Shown here piece after piece: positions 44,724 to 55,300 of a stretch of 64,000 bases of DNA (positions are counted from its first letter, which is position 1; every line of letters begins with the position of its first letter). A model generated the notes under the pieces. It was not told the origin of the DNA, did no database searches, and worked only from the letters and a program-made list of their open reading frames with translations. The position numbers and the translations under genes were made by a program. The stretch comes from Apteryx mantelli (lineage: Eukaryota; Chordata; Aves; Apterygiformes; Apterygidae): positions 823,501 through 887,500 of the forward strand of contig NC_089981.1 in assembly GCF_036417845.1 (NCBI RefSeq), read 5' to 3'.

Positions 44724-46095
44724 GACTGGTGCCTAGGGAGAGGGCACCAGGCTGCAGGACAGACGCACCGTCCTGGCCTTGGCCAGCCTGCCGCTCCACC
44801 AGGCCCAGACGGCTGGGGTTCCCACAAATCCCGCTCCTCTCTGGTCCTCCAGGGATGTTTCCTTGGCTCTGTGGGCAGGAGATGCTGCCCAGGCCCTCGG
44901 CGTTGGATGGAGAGAGGGACAGAGCTGGTGCGGGTTATGCAGTGGGGTGACCATCAGAACAGGCTGCCGGATCTCTCCTTCCCTGTGAAGTTGGGGTGTT
45001 GCTGATGGGCTGGGACAGGGCTGGATCTTGTCTGGCACTGGAATGAGAACTGCTTCAACTGCCCAAATCTGCCTTTTCTTTTAAAAAGGGAGCGTGAAGG
45101 GATCTGGACTTGCCTCTAAGGGCTTGGGGTGGGGGGAGTCTGGCATCTCCAGGACAAGCTGCTGCTCGGGGCCTTCACTCTGCCAGGGACTGAGCGATCT
45201 CTGGGCTGGAGCGGATCTTCCTGGGGTCGCAGAGCACCAAGGCCTTCCTTAAGGAGGGGTCTCGCCCTGCTGGAGCCCGTTGTGCGGGATGGAGGGGGGA
45301 AGTGAGTTCGTCTTTGCTGTGGTACGGAGCTCACAGAAGGGGAAAGCACAATTCACGTCAGACTCCTGTTGTCTTTCTTCTCCAGGGGATGCTGGGGGGA
45401 GTTGGAGCGTCTCTGCAGGGCAGGATGGGAGTTGGAGCTTGGGGTGGGAGATGGTGGGTGGGAGACGGGTGAGAGGAAGGGGCTTGGGGCTGGAAACCCA
45501 CACGTCTCTCCCCACGTTTGCATTTGTTCTTCTTGCCCTATGCGTGCCCGTTTCTGTCGATGGGAGCTGGACATAAACAGCTTTGTCTTCAGCTTGGTGT
45601 GACGCAGACCTGCGCACGCTGTGGCAGGAGGGTCCTGGCCTGGGGCATAGTGGGCTTCCTCCAAGGAGTGGAAGGGAGGTGGGGATGAACGGGAGGCTGG
45701 GGAGGGAGATAAGACCTTGGCCGCTGCAAGGCCTCCTGGCACGGGAGGCGGCGAGGGTGGTGCCCAGGGCTGGGAGCTTGGCGTGGGAGCCGGCAGCCCG
45801 CTCTCCTGGGCTGCCAGGAGCATCGCGGGGCGCAGGCGACCCCAAGGGGCCGGGCAGAGCTAGCAGTTGGATGGGGATTAGGGGGTTTCCCAGGCGCAGG
45901 GCAGCACCCAGCCCTTGATGTATGCGTAATTTTTTTCCTGCCTCATCATGGATGAGAGCAGGGGGGCTGGAAGGGGGTGAAATGGTCTGCTGGGAGCTGT
46001 GGGGTACGGCAGAGCCGTGGGGCAGCCCTGGGCCCAGCCCAGGTTGTCGGCCCTGCGGGCAGGAGGCCGCGCACTCGCTCGGCTCCCTGATTGCT
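44724..46095. other. CCDC86 3' UTR and spacer
   Basis: No gene seen. Human carries the intronless-coding receptor gene PTGDR2 at this position; no seven-helix frame is present here. Confidence 0.5.
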
Positions 46096-46096
46096 T

Positions 46097-46364
46097 CCGT
46101 GATTAATGATTGCCTCGGTGGATTGCCTGGATAAAGGGCGAGGGTGGGGGCGGGCGGGCGAGCCCTGCCTCCCGCCTCCTCCCTCCGAAGCCGAGTGCCG
46201 CCGGCCAGCCTGCACCCAGGCCGGGTAAGGGGGGCTTGGAGCCCGTGCCCGTGGCTTCGGGGCTGCGGAAGCTGGGCTGGGGCTGCGCGGGTGCACCCAG
46301 CGCCGCCTGCGACCGCCCCGGGGCCGGCGCGGCGGTGTGACGCGCGGCGCCTCTGCACCCTTAG
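46097..46364 (+). promoter_or_regulatory. promoter and 5' UTR intron of the BAAT/ACOT-like gene
   Basis: GTGATTAATGATTG (46099-46112) resembles an HNF1 site, and GGATAAAGG (46129-46137) is TATA-like. A leader exon of about 60 nt would end at 46224 (CCGG then GTAAGG) and splice to the acceptor CACCCTTAG ending at 46364, eight bases before the ATG. HNF1 and a TATA box would fit a liver or gut gene; that is inference. Confidence 0.4.
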
Positions 46365-46371
46365 GCCAGCC

Positions 46372-48036
46372 ATGGCGGCGGAGCTGACGGTGACGCCCTC
46401 GTCCTCGCTGGCCGACCGGCCGGTGCGGGTGCGCGTGCGGGGGCTGGCGCCCTCCCAGCTGGTCACCCTGCTGGCCTCGCTGACGGACGAGCGCGGCGTC
46501 CGCTTCCAGGCGCGCGCCTTCTACCGCGCCGACGGCGACGGCGAGGTGGACGCCGAGCGCCACGCCGCCCTGGGGGGCGACTTCGCCGGCGTCTGGCCCA
46601 TGGGGCTCTTCTGGTTCCTGCGTCCCGACGCCCTCTTCCAGCGGCTGGTCAAGCGGGACGTGGCGGGCGGCCCTTTCCGCGTCCGCCTCGAGGTCTTCGA
46701 CGCCCTCCGCCTGGTGACGGGGCCCGAGGACCAGCCGCTGGCCGCCTGCACCGCCGAGCGGTGGTACGTGGGCCCAGGCGTGCAGCGGGCCCCCGTCCGC
46801 GAGGGCAGGGTCCGCGGGGCCCTCTTCCTGCCTCCAGGTGAGCAGCCGCGAAGCTCCCCGTTGCCCTTCCCCGGGAGCCAGCCCTGCAGCCGGCGGGACC
46901 CGCGGCTCCGGAGGGCGACGGGGGAGCCTTCGGCCTCCAGCATCCCGCTCCGCGGTTTACAGCTTGGAGATGGGCTCGAGCGTACCTGGGCTTTGACGGT
47001 TTTCCACGGATCCCCCTCCCCGGGAAAACCTTTGAGCCCTTGGGACTGGGTTTTTGGCCGCTGGGATGGCAACAGGGTTTCTGGTTTGGGAGCGGTATCC
47101 CCGGTGCCAACGGGCACCTCTCGCTGCCCGCAGGAGCCGGGCCCTTCCCGGGGGTGATCGACATGTTTGGGGGCGCTGGGGGCCTCATCGAGTTTCGAGC
47201 CGGGCTGTTGGCCAGCCGGGGCTTCGCAGTGCTGGCCCTGGCCTTCTTCGCCTACGACGACCTGCCCCGCGCGCTGGCCGAGCTGGACCTGGAGTACTTC
47301 GAGGAGGCAGCTGACCTGCTCCTCCGGCACCCCAAGGTGAGCGCTGCCGCGCTGCGGGGGACCCCAGCACCCTGGTGCGGGGAGGTGCTGGTGAGCGGGG
47401 GTGTCCCCGCAAGCGAGCAGGGTCACCTGGCTGCGGTGCCCGCCGCAGGTGCGAGGCCCTGGCCTGGGTGTCATCGGCGTGTCCAAAGGGGCGGAGGTGG
47501 CCCTGGCCATGGCCGCCTTCCTCCCGCAAGTGGCGGCCACGGTGTGGATCAACGGCACGGCCTCCCTGCACGGCACCCCGCTGCTCTACAAGGACGTCCG
47601 CATCCCCCCCATCCCCTACTACCCCGAGCGGCTGGTGCTCACCGAGCTGGGGGCCTTGGACAACGCGAGCGTCTTCGGGGACCCGCGGGACCCCGCTCAC
47701 AGCGGCTCCGCCATCCCCGTGGAGAAGGTGCGGGGCAAGGTGCTCTTCGTGGTAGGGGAGGCCGACCGCAACTTCAACAGCAAGCTCTTCGCCGAGCTGG
47801 CCACGGCGCGGATGCGGAAGGACAGCTACCGCCTGCTCTGCTACCCCGGCGCCGGGCACCTCATCGAGCCGCCCGGCTCGCCGCTCTGCAGCATCTCGGG
47901 CATCCGGGGCAGCCCCATGCCGGTGCTGTGGGGCGGCGAGCCCCAGCCGCACGCCAGGGCCCAGGAGCACTCGTGGCAGGAGATCATCCGCTTCCTGGAG
48001 CTGCACCTGGGCCCCGCTGCCAGCTGCCAGCTGTGA
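46372..48036 (+). CDS. BAAT/ACOT-family acyl-CoA thioesterase with Ser nucleophile
   Basis: Type I acyl-CoA thioesterase / bile-acid-CoA:amino acid N-acyltransferase family (alpha/beta hydrolase). Three exons, 46372-46837, 47134-47336 and 47449-48036, encode 418 aa, the length of human BAAT. An N-terminal immunoglobulin-like domain ([20 protein letters not shown]) precedes the hydrolase domain. The nucleophile motif GVSKG puts Ser at 235, Asp329 lies in GEADRNFN and His360 in [15 protein letters not shown] proper uses Cys235 to conjugate taurine/glycine; Ser235 predicts hydrolysis. The C-terminus SCQL resembles the weak peroxisomal signal SQL of BAAT. AATAAA is at 48089-48094. No paralog is seen nearby. 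Confidence 0.93.
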
Positions 48037-48094
48037 CGGCGGCGGGGCGTCCGTGGGGGGGACGGAGGGGCCCGGAGGAGCAGATGCCAATAAA

Positions 48095-50700
48095 GTGCGA
48101 GACCACGGCCGGTGCTGGTGTGGGTCCAGCCTGCGTTCCTGGGAAGGGAGGCACCAGCCTCGCGGGCAGGGTCCGGACGTGTTGGGGAACTGCAGGACCG
48201 GAAAGCCCCCGCCGGGAAAACATGGTCCCTCGTGGGCTGCGCCCTGATGTCCCCGTTGCTGCGGTGCCCCGGGTGCCGCCTGTCACCCCGGCTCTGCCGC
48301 GGCTGGGGCGTCCTGCAGCGGGCGCATCCCCACCAGCCCCCTCGGCCGCCTCCGCCAGCCCCAGCACCCTCTCCTGAGCTATCCCTGTCCCCGCTCGGGT
48401 GGTGCCGTGACCCCCTTCTCCACCCACCCGGACCTCCCGGGCCCTGCACGGGCTGGTCCTCGCTGAGCCGCCCGCTTTCGTGGGAACCAGGGCTCTCGGA
48501 AAAACTGGAAATGCGGTAGCAGATCCTCCCTGGAATGAGGGGGGGCTCCCTGCTCTGGCCCAGCAGTTTACAAATGGGCTGGGAAGCAAGCAAAAAAGTC
48601 CCCTTTCCTGCTTGTATTTAAACAAGCTCCAGGATGCACCCGGGTACAAGCGGCCCCACAGCTGCATCCATGCGTTGCTGACCTGAGGACGGCCGTCTGT
48701 CTGTCCCTGGACGATGCAATAGCTTGTGTATGTACTTTATACACAGTGAATATAGTCTGAGCATATAGTGCTAGGATCGCGGTCACTGGGCCGCTAACAA
48801 TTCTTTGGTGAGCGTGTTGACATTTTAATCAGGCTAACGATAAACCCTTGATTTTGTGCATGCAGCATGTGCCTTTTGCCCAGGGCAAGCTTTTGAGTGC
48901 CACAAACCAGCAGGAATTTGAGCAACCCATTTGGTTGCACCAAATTAACACCGTTTCTTTGCTAAACATCTAAAAAAACCCCCAAACTCCTCCTGCCTTC
49001 CTTCGCCAGGCTGTGTTTCCCCTGTGGACGTGGGCAGCACGGTTTCCTCCTCCCCGATGCCATCATCTCCAGCCCCACGCGTCTCCTGAAGTCCTGGTTT
49101 TGGCAGGGGGTGTCTGGCACCCTCTGGGCCCCTGGCTCCGGCGAGACTTTGCTTGGCTCTCCTTTCTTTCCTTCCTTCCCTCCCTGGGTTTGCAGCTCCC
49201 ACACCTGGATTTGAGGTGCTATATATATATATATATTTTTTTTTTTCCAGGTGATTTTTCTTTTTTTCCCCCTGGAAAAGCTCAGAGAGTCCCAGTCACT
49301 TTAGCGAGAGCAACCCCGAGCCCTGTACCCTCTGGTTGCAAACTCCTTTTCAGCCTGGCAGAGGAAAAGCTGGCACAGTGATGCCCAATTCGGGGGGGGG
49401 GGGGGGCTTATTAATGCCAGCACTCCCTATTTACAGCCCACCACCCCATGACAGCCTGGAAAAAGGATTCCCCCCTCCCCCACACCCCCTCCCGGCTGCA
49501 TAATGGGGCTTCCCGCATGGGCAGAAAGGAAAGAAAAAAGAGCAAAAGGCAAAGGGAAGGTGCTGCTTTTTGCTCGCTCCAGGTTTCACCACCGTCTTGC
49601 TCTTCCAGGATGATCTCTGGACCTGGTGCTGAGGCAGGCCCAGAAGATCCTGAACAGGCCACCAGGTTCTGAATCCCATGGCAAATCCTCAGTCTAAACC
49701 ACCAGCCCCAATCCTGCAAAATAGAAAAGCGGCCCTCAAAAATCACAGACTAGTTAAAATAATAATAAAAAAAAAATCGCAGTTCTTTTTTCCTTTTCCT
49801 TGGATTGCACAGTCTCTCTGCTGGTCTGCAGGGTTTGGTGTCTCCGAGTTCCTGCTTTCTGTGTGGTCCCTGCCATCAGAGAGGTTGAGAAATAATCCTT
49901 TCCCCCCACTAAGAGAGCAAACGATCCCCAACGCCTGCCTGACCCCAGGAGCTGGGGCTTTGAGACAACCCTCTTTTTTTTGTTCTCTGGAGTAAAAACG
50001 TTCACCTTGGTGAGCAGCTCTCCAGGTGTGGGAGCTGGTTTTTTTTTTTCCACCCTGTCCAGCAGTAAAAAACATCCTCACGGGCATCAGAGACAACCCC
50101 AGACTGGGCACTTGCCTTCCCGCATCCCTCCGGGAGCCTGGTAAAATCCTGCTCTTCCAGCCTTTTGCTGCTACGCAAGCAGGGCCGGGGGGGTGGGTTG
50201 TTACTGCCGCTGTCTTCAGGCGCGAGCAGGCTCCGCAAGCAGGGTATTTGCAGCTTGCGAGTGCAAAGCAATCGCTGCCAGGGCACAGAGGGTGATAGCA
50301 GAAGTTAATGAGCTACCAGGATGAGTCAGACTAGTGTCTGGCTGCCAGCCGGATCAGGCACCTGCCAGCCGGTCGGGCGGGAAGGGTTGGCCTCCGGAGC
50401 TCCGTGCAGCAGAGCGCTGCCGAGATGATGCCCTCTCTTGCTAACATGCTGCTTTTTTAACTGTAGATTTTTATCCTTTTCCACGTTGGTGACTCCTTGA
50501 GCTAACAATCCCACTTGCAGTGGGCTGGCAGGAGGCTCCCATCAGTGGAGAGGCCAAAAATGCATTTGGTAGGGACAGGGAAGCCCTGAATCCAAGGGCT
50601 AGTCAAGCCCGGTCTGGCTGCTCTCAGAGCTGATGGGCTTGTGACCAGGAGCAGGAGTGTTGCACGCTCAGATTTCATATCGATGGAGTCTCGTCCCTAG
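48095..50700. other. intergenic spacer
   Basis: No gene recognised. It contains a TA dinucleotide run (49221-49236) followed by poly(T), and several homopolymers. Exons matching the 5' half of ZP1 (signal peptide, Pro/Gln repeat, trefoil) were looked for ahead of the ZP1-like pseudogene and not found. Confidence 0.45.
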
Positions 50701-52560
50701 ACCCTCCATCCTGCGCAGCCTCCATGTCCGCTGCATTTACAGCCCCAGCAACATCCGCACCTTCATGCTGAGGTTCTCCTGAACCCCATGCTGGCTCCAG
50801 TCGCCCGTGTTGGACCCCTCTGACTTGAGTTGATCCTTGCCAAGGGCAGGAGGATCTCTGCGTGGACCTATCATCTCTGACACAGCCATCATCACTGCAG
50901 CTCTCCCCCCATCTCCCACAGGCAAGCACTGCTGTGAGGATGGTGAATACCGCCTGGTGAAGGTGCTCAGGGACCCAGCTTACGTGGAGGTTCACATGCT
51001 GGGGGGAGAGGAGCCCGGCCTGGCTCAAGTCCTGCACCGATGCAGGGCCTGCCCTTGGCAGAGCCCCAGCGGCCCATCCCGGTGGATGGGTGAGGAAGGC
51101 AGGGAGAACAGTGCCCCCCCATTCCCTCTCCCCAGCAGGCAGGTGGGCAGCTTTTCCTTTGTCCATGTCCATGTCCGTTCTCAGGTGACAACTAAAGAAC
51201 CCGGCTGGTGCCCTTCAGCCTGGCCTCGGCCGAGCTGCCGTCCCCCCCATCATCATTTCCACCTTTGTCTTTCTGGACTCTGCCTCCCAGAGAGTCCTTG
51301 ACAGAGAAGTAAGAAACGGCCAAAACTTCCCGGGAGGAAGGGGGACACGAGGAGCCTAATGTCCCTCCCGCCTGGCAGTGACCTGCAGGCAACCTGGCTT
51401 GCGAGGAGCCGTTCTGAGGCTGTCAGACCTCGCAGGAGCTGGGGTAGATGGTGGTGTAGGGAGCACAGGAAGGTCTTCATCTGCAGCCACATCTGGCCAC
51501 CCTGGTACCCGTCCCCTTCCACGAGGGGAGATGATTGGATCAAGAGGTCGTGGCTGCTCTGCGCTCCCGAACTAAGCCCTGATCCTCCTGGGTGTGCGAG
51601 CAGAAATGCCAGTGAGCAACACCACCTCCAGCAAGCCGAGCAGCTGGAGATGCTTCTACCTCTGGATTCCAGCGTCGGCCTCAAGGTACTGTGGCACGCT
51701 GCGGAGCCCTGAGCTCCAAAATGCTTTTCTTGGAGTCCAAATAACTAAAACTGCCTCGCTGGGTCGTGGGGACTGTTGGCTTTCCGCCACGCTGGAGTGG
51801 AGTGAGGGAAGCAAAGCGGAGGCCATGTCTATCCTATTGCTACAAGAGAAATGGTAGAAGCTGGTGGGCCAGAAGCATGTAACGTGGACAGTGAGCCTGC
51901 GGGTCGAGGTGAGCTAGACCAGTACAGGCCAGTCACTGATGTTGCCCTTGCACCTGGGTTCCAGGTATACATCTTTTTTTTTGCAACGTGTCCATCTGCC
52001 ACTTGTCCCTGCTCATGCCATGTGTGTGTTGGCTCTTAACCAAAGCCGCATCGCTACGGAGCTTAGCGGATGCTGTAGAGCTGGTGGGAGAAGGGAAAGG
52101 GTGAAGCAGCGGCATCTTTGAAATCCTGCAAGGGTACTAAGATGTTGCACGCTGCTCGGAGCAGCTTTTCCTCCGTGCGTGCAACCAGAGATGCCGCTGC
52201 TCTGCCCAAGCCCTGGGTAAGAAAGCTATTGCCCAGTAAGGCAGGCCTGAATCACTGCTGAGTGCTTACGTTTGGGCCATCCGTAAACCAGACGTGACTT
52301 GCCGGCCTTCTCCCCATCAGACGGTGTTGTCAGGCCAGACCCGTCTCCCGTGCTTCCAGCTGTGCTGTGCCTGCTGGTGGTGGTCATCCTCACCGCTCCG
52401 AGTCTGCTTTGGAGAGGATCCTGTTCACCTACGTCGCAAGCCCTGCAGGGTAAAACAGGAAAACAAGCTCTGGACTGCGGTGAGAGCACACCGCGACAGC
52501 AAAGGGATACCGGGGGGAAGGGAAGGAAGGGTCATAGCTCGGCGCTACGCTGAAGCATCT
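50700..52560 (+). pseudogene. ZP1-like zona pellucida pseudogene (3' half only)
   Basis: Matches the 3' exons of the intact ZP1 5 kb away, in order. About 50712-50840: LHVRCIYSPSNIRTF, with TGA soon after (ZP1 has [12 protein letters not shown]). About 50920-51090: [19 protein letters not shown] and VLHRCRAC (ZP1 has [19 protein letters not shown]), still with usable splice sites. 51177-51310: GDN, stop, RT, diverged and shifted (ZP1 has [10 protein letters not shown]). 51957-52040: FQVYIFFFATCPS (ZP1 has [13 protein letters not shown]). A final block at about 52318-52410 has a hydrophobic stretch, VLPAVLCLLVVVILTAP. Stops and frame changes rule out a full ZP protein. The intact stretch around 50920-51090 shows the copy is not extremely old. 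Confidence 0.85.
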
Positions 52561-54400
52561 CCTGCGGCCTGGACCACAACCACATCCTGCCCAGCGCCGA
52601 GCGAACCGATGTGCTTGTCTGTCTCCGTCTCAGACCTGCCCATGGAGGCAAATAGCTGCTGATGGCCAGGCACAGCCTCCTGTGTACGTGGAGGAAAACA
52701 GCAGTCCTCAAAATATGGGGGAAAACCCGGAGTCCAGCTAAGCCAGGCGCAGAGGTGGGATGCCTGGATGGCACAAACTGTTGTGCAAGTGTCCGGATGG
52801 GCGTAGAGGGGTCAGGGTGAGCAGGATCCTCCCCAGCACCAAAGCCGAGGCTGGCAAAGCCCGGGGATGGGCAGCCTGAGCCTGCCCCAGTCTGACAGCC
52901 GAGCCTGAGAGTCCAGGTCTCACCCTGCGGGGTCTCTCAGCTGGGCAATACCGTGGTGGCCCCGTGGTTCCTGTGTTCTCCACATATTGCTATCTATCTT
53001 GTCTCTGCTGGTCATCTCTTGTTCTTGGGCTTCACAAGGTTGCTCATTCCCATGTATTGCATGGCCAGCACTGGCCTCAGCCTGACCTTGTCATCTCCTG
53101 AGGAACTTCCTAAAGAGCCTTGCTGGCCTCTGTCACCCTGGAGATGGTCATGAGTCTTCTCAGAGATGCCTTGGGCTGTTTATCAGGTCCTGAAAAATGT
53201 CTGTTTTCTGCTTAATCTTCTGTGCAGGAGAAGGTCTAAGCTTATGAATCCAGCCCCAGCTGGCCTCCAGGCAGGGGCTGCAGGTTGTGTCACAGCTTCC
53301 AGCCCTGCAGCGATGTCTCTGATGCACTAGGTGCCTACCTTTAGCTACAGAGGAGGGACCTGGCTGCCCCCATCATAGTGTCTCCAGGGGAACGGAAAGA
53401 CTCCACAGACCCAGCTACTGCAGGTGATGATAGCTCCTACCACCCTTTCCGGTCAACCTCTAACAACAGCCTCTTGGCCTCCGCTATTCTCAGCTCTTCC
53501 TGCTGGGGAGGAAATAGGGGTTGGTGTATGGCTGCACCAGGTCTGTTGGCTCCTTAGGCTGAAGGACAGCAGCTCCTCCAAGGCAAGATTTTAAATGCCC
53601 CCAGATGCTTTTTTTTTTTTTTTTTTTGGGGGGGGGGGGGAGCTGAGTCAGTTTGATCTGTGGCAAGATGAGACCCAGAAGGGAAACTTGGACTGAGGCC
53701 TAGGGAAAACAAAAGGCAGCGGGAACCCACAAAATGCTGCGGTCAGCAGCAATTAAAAGTGACCAAGGTCCTTCCTCTTCATCGCAGTGTGAGTTGGCCA
53801 AAAATTGGGTCTGTGGAGCTCTGTCTTTGACCGTGCTCACACCACGCAGCAGGACATCAGCTCCAGGGCTCAGGGAAAACTTGTCTCTGGCTCTGCTTTT
53901 TTGGCTTATCCATCACTTGACCTTCAATTTCCTTTTCTTTATGAACTCCAAGCCTCAGTTCTGTACCTTCTCCGAGCAAATGAAAGCTTAGTGATGTTGT
54001 TATCATTTGCACAGGCATCCGATCCCGGCCCTTACGTGGACACCTGAAGTAGCCCTAGCTCTTGTAGCAGTCCTGCAGCACCCTTAGGCTGAAAGCTCTG
54101 CGGAGAGCACTACAGTGGCTTTACCGTTATGAGCAGTGAGTTTCCCTGGGCCCAAGCCTGTTAGGACAAATACGTGATGACCCAGTATGCACTGGTCAGC
54201 CTACCTGGCTGGACCTGGGCTATCCATGAATCTAAAGCTCTCTTTTTTTCCACATCTGACCAAGCTGTAAGGTGAGGGCAACACTAAGCTGACTAGACAC
54301 GAGGGCTATTTGTTTGCAGCTCTGGCCCAGGGGAGCATCTCAGGGCAGAAAAGGGCAAGGACACAGCCAAGGGGGTGGCCTGGGGAGCCCTGGCCCTGGG
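52561..54400. other. intergenic spacer
   Basis: No gene recognised. A T(23) run followed directly by a G(12-13) run lies at about 53608-53640. Confidence 0.4.
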
Positions 54401-54410
54401 CCATGCTCAG

Positions 54411-55060
54411 AGCAGCAATCTCACTTCCCCAGTTGCAAGAACAGTTTCTCCCGACTCCTTGCTGCTGCAGGACAAACTGTTTCTTCGAATGACTTTCACT
54501 TCCCCCCAGCACCACTGCAAGCAGGGCAGAGGCAGAGCCGCAGGCACCGGGCAGGAGGATATGCGGGGACCAGGTTTGCTTGCAAGATGATTTGGAGCCA
54601 CCTACCTAATTCCCTCTCTGCTGATCCTCGCACGCTGCGTGCACTGTGCTGCTACAAACCGGCAGCAATCCCGATGCTACGACCAGCTACACCCTTAGGC
54701 TGCAGCCACTGTGCCCTAAACAGGCTCCTGATCTTGTGGGTGGCCCAGCTACGGTGCACCTGACGGGGAGCCAGGAGGCATTGCTGTCCCCCCCCGACTT
54801 GTGCCAAAGCATCAGTGCTGTGCGGAAAGAGAGACATGCGAGCCCATCAGCCCTCTCGTCCCGCTTGCCTGCTCCCTATCCCAAGATCTCCTTTCTGTCC
54901 GCCTGTGGCCACATTATTTAATTTGCTCCGTCCAGCTTGGTTGGCCAGGAGAGCAGGCAAGCAGTCTCGATTCCCCATTTGGAGTGACAGTTTCTCCTGC
55001 CTTGCCACCACCTCAGGACAAACCGTTTGAACAGCTTTCGCTTCCTCCCCATAACTCTGA
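54411..55060. repeat. duplicated module of about 110 bp upstream of ZP1
   Basis: 54411-54520 and 54952-55060 are diverged direct repeats. Both contain GCA(A/G)TCTC, TTCCCCA, ACAGTTTCTCC, CAGGACAAAC, TTTC(A/G)CTTCC and a short tail. The second copy ends about 200 bp before the ZP1 TATA box. Confidence 0.6.
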
Positions 55061-55214
55061 CATGGCCGGGAGAAGTCTACCATAGGGAGCGGGGATGGGG
55101 CAGCGAGGTCGCTCATAGCGTGGGAGCCGTGATCTCTGGCACGAGGAGCATTTTGCCGTGCTCGTCCTCCCTCTGCGGGGCAGGAGGCACTGTCCCAAGC
55201 ACGGCCCCTCAGGT

Positions 55215-55266
55215 CATCTGATTGCCCCCCCACACACACACACTTCCCAGCCTGGCGGGTATAAAT
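55215..55266 (+). promoter_or_regulatory. ZP1 core promoter (E-box, TATA)
   Basis: TATAAAT at 55260-55266 predicts a start near 55290 and a leader of only about 10 nt, which is usual for ZP genes. An E-box CATCTG lies at 55215-55220, followed by a CA repeat (55229-55243). Vertebrate ZP promoters use an E-box bound by FIGLA in oocytes; in this gene that is inferred. Confidence 0.6.
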
Positions 55267-55300
55267 TGCTCTCCCACTGAGAGAGCCCATCACCGCTGCC

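Noticed and set aside
44724-46300. Possible PTGDR2 orthologue, expected from human synteny
   Set aside because: No seven-helix frame or receptor motif on either strand.
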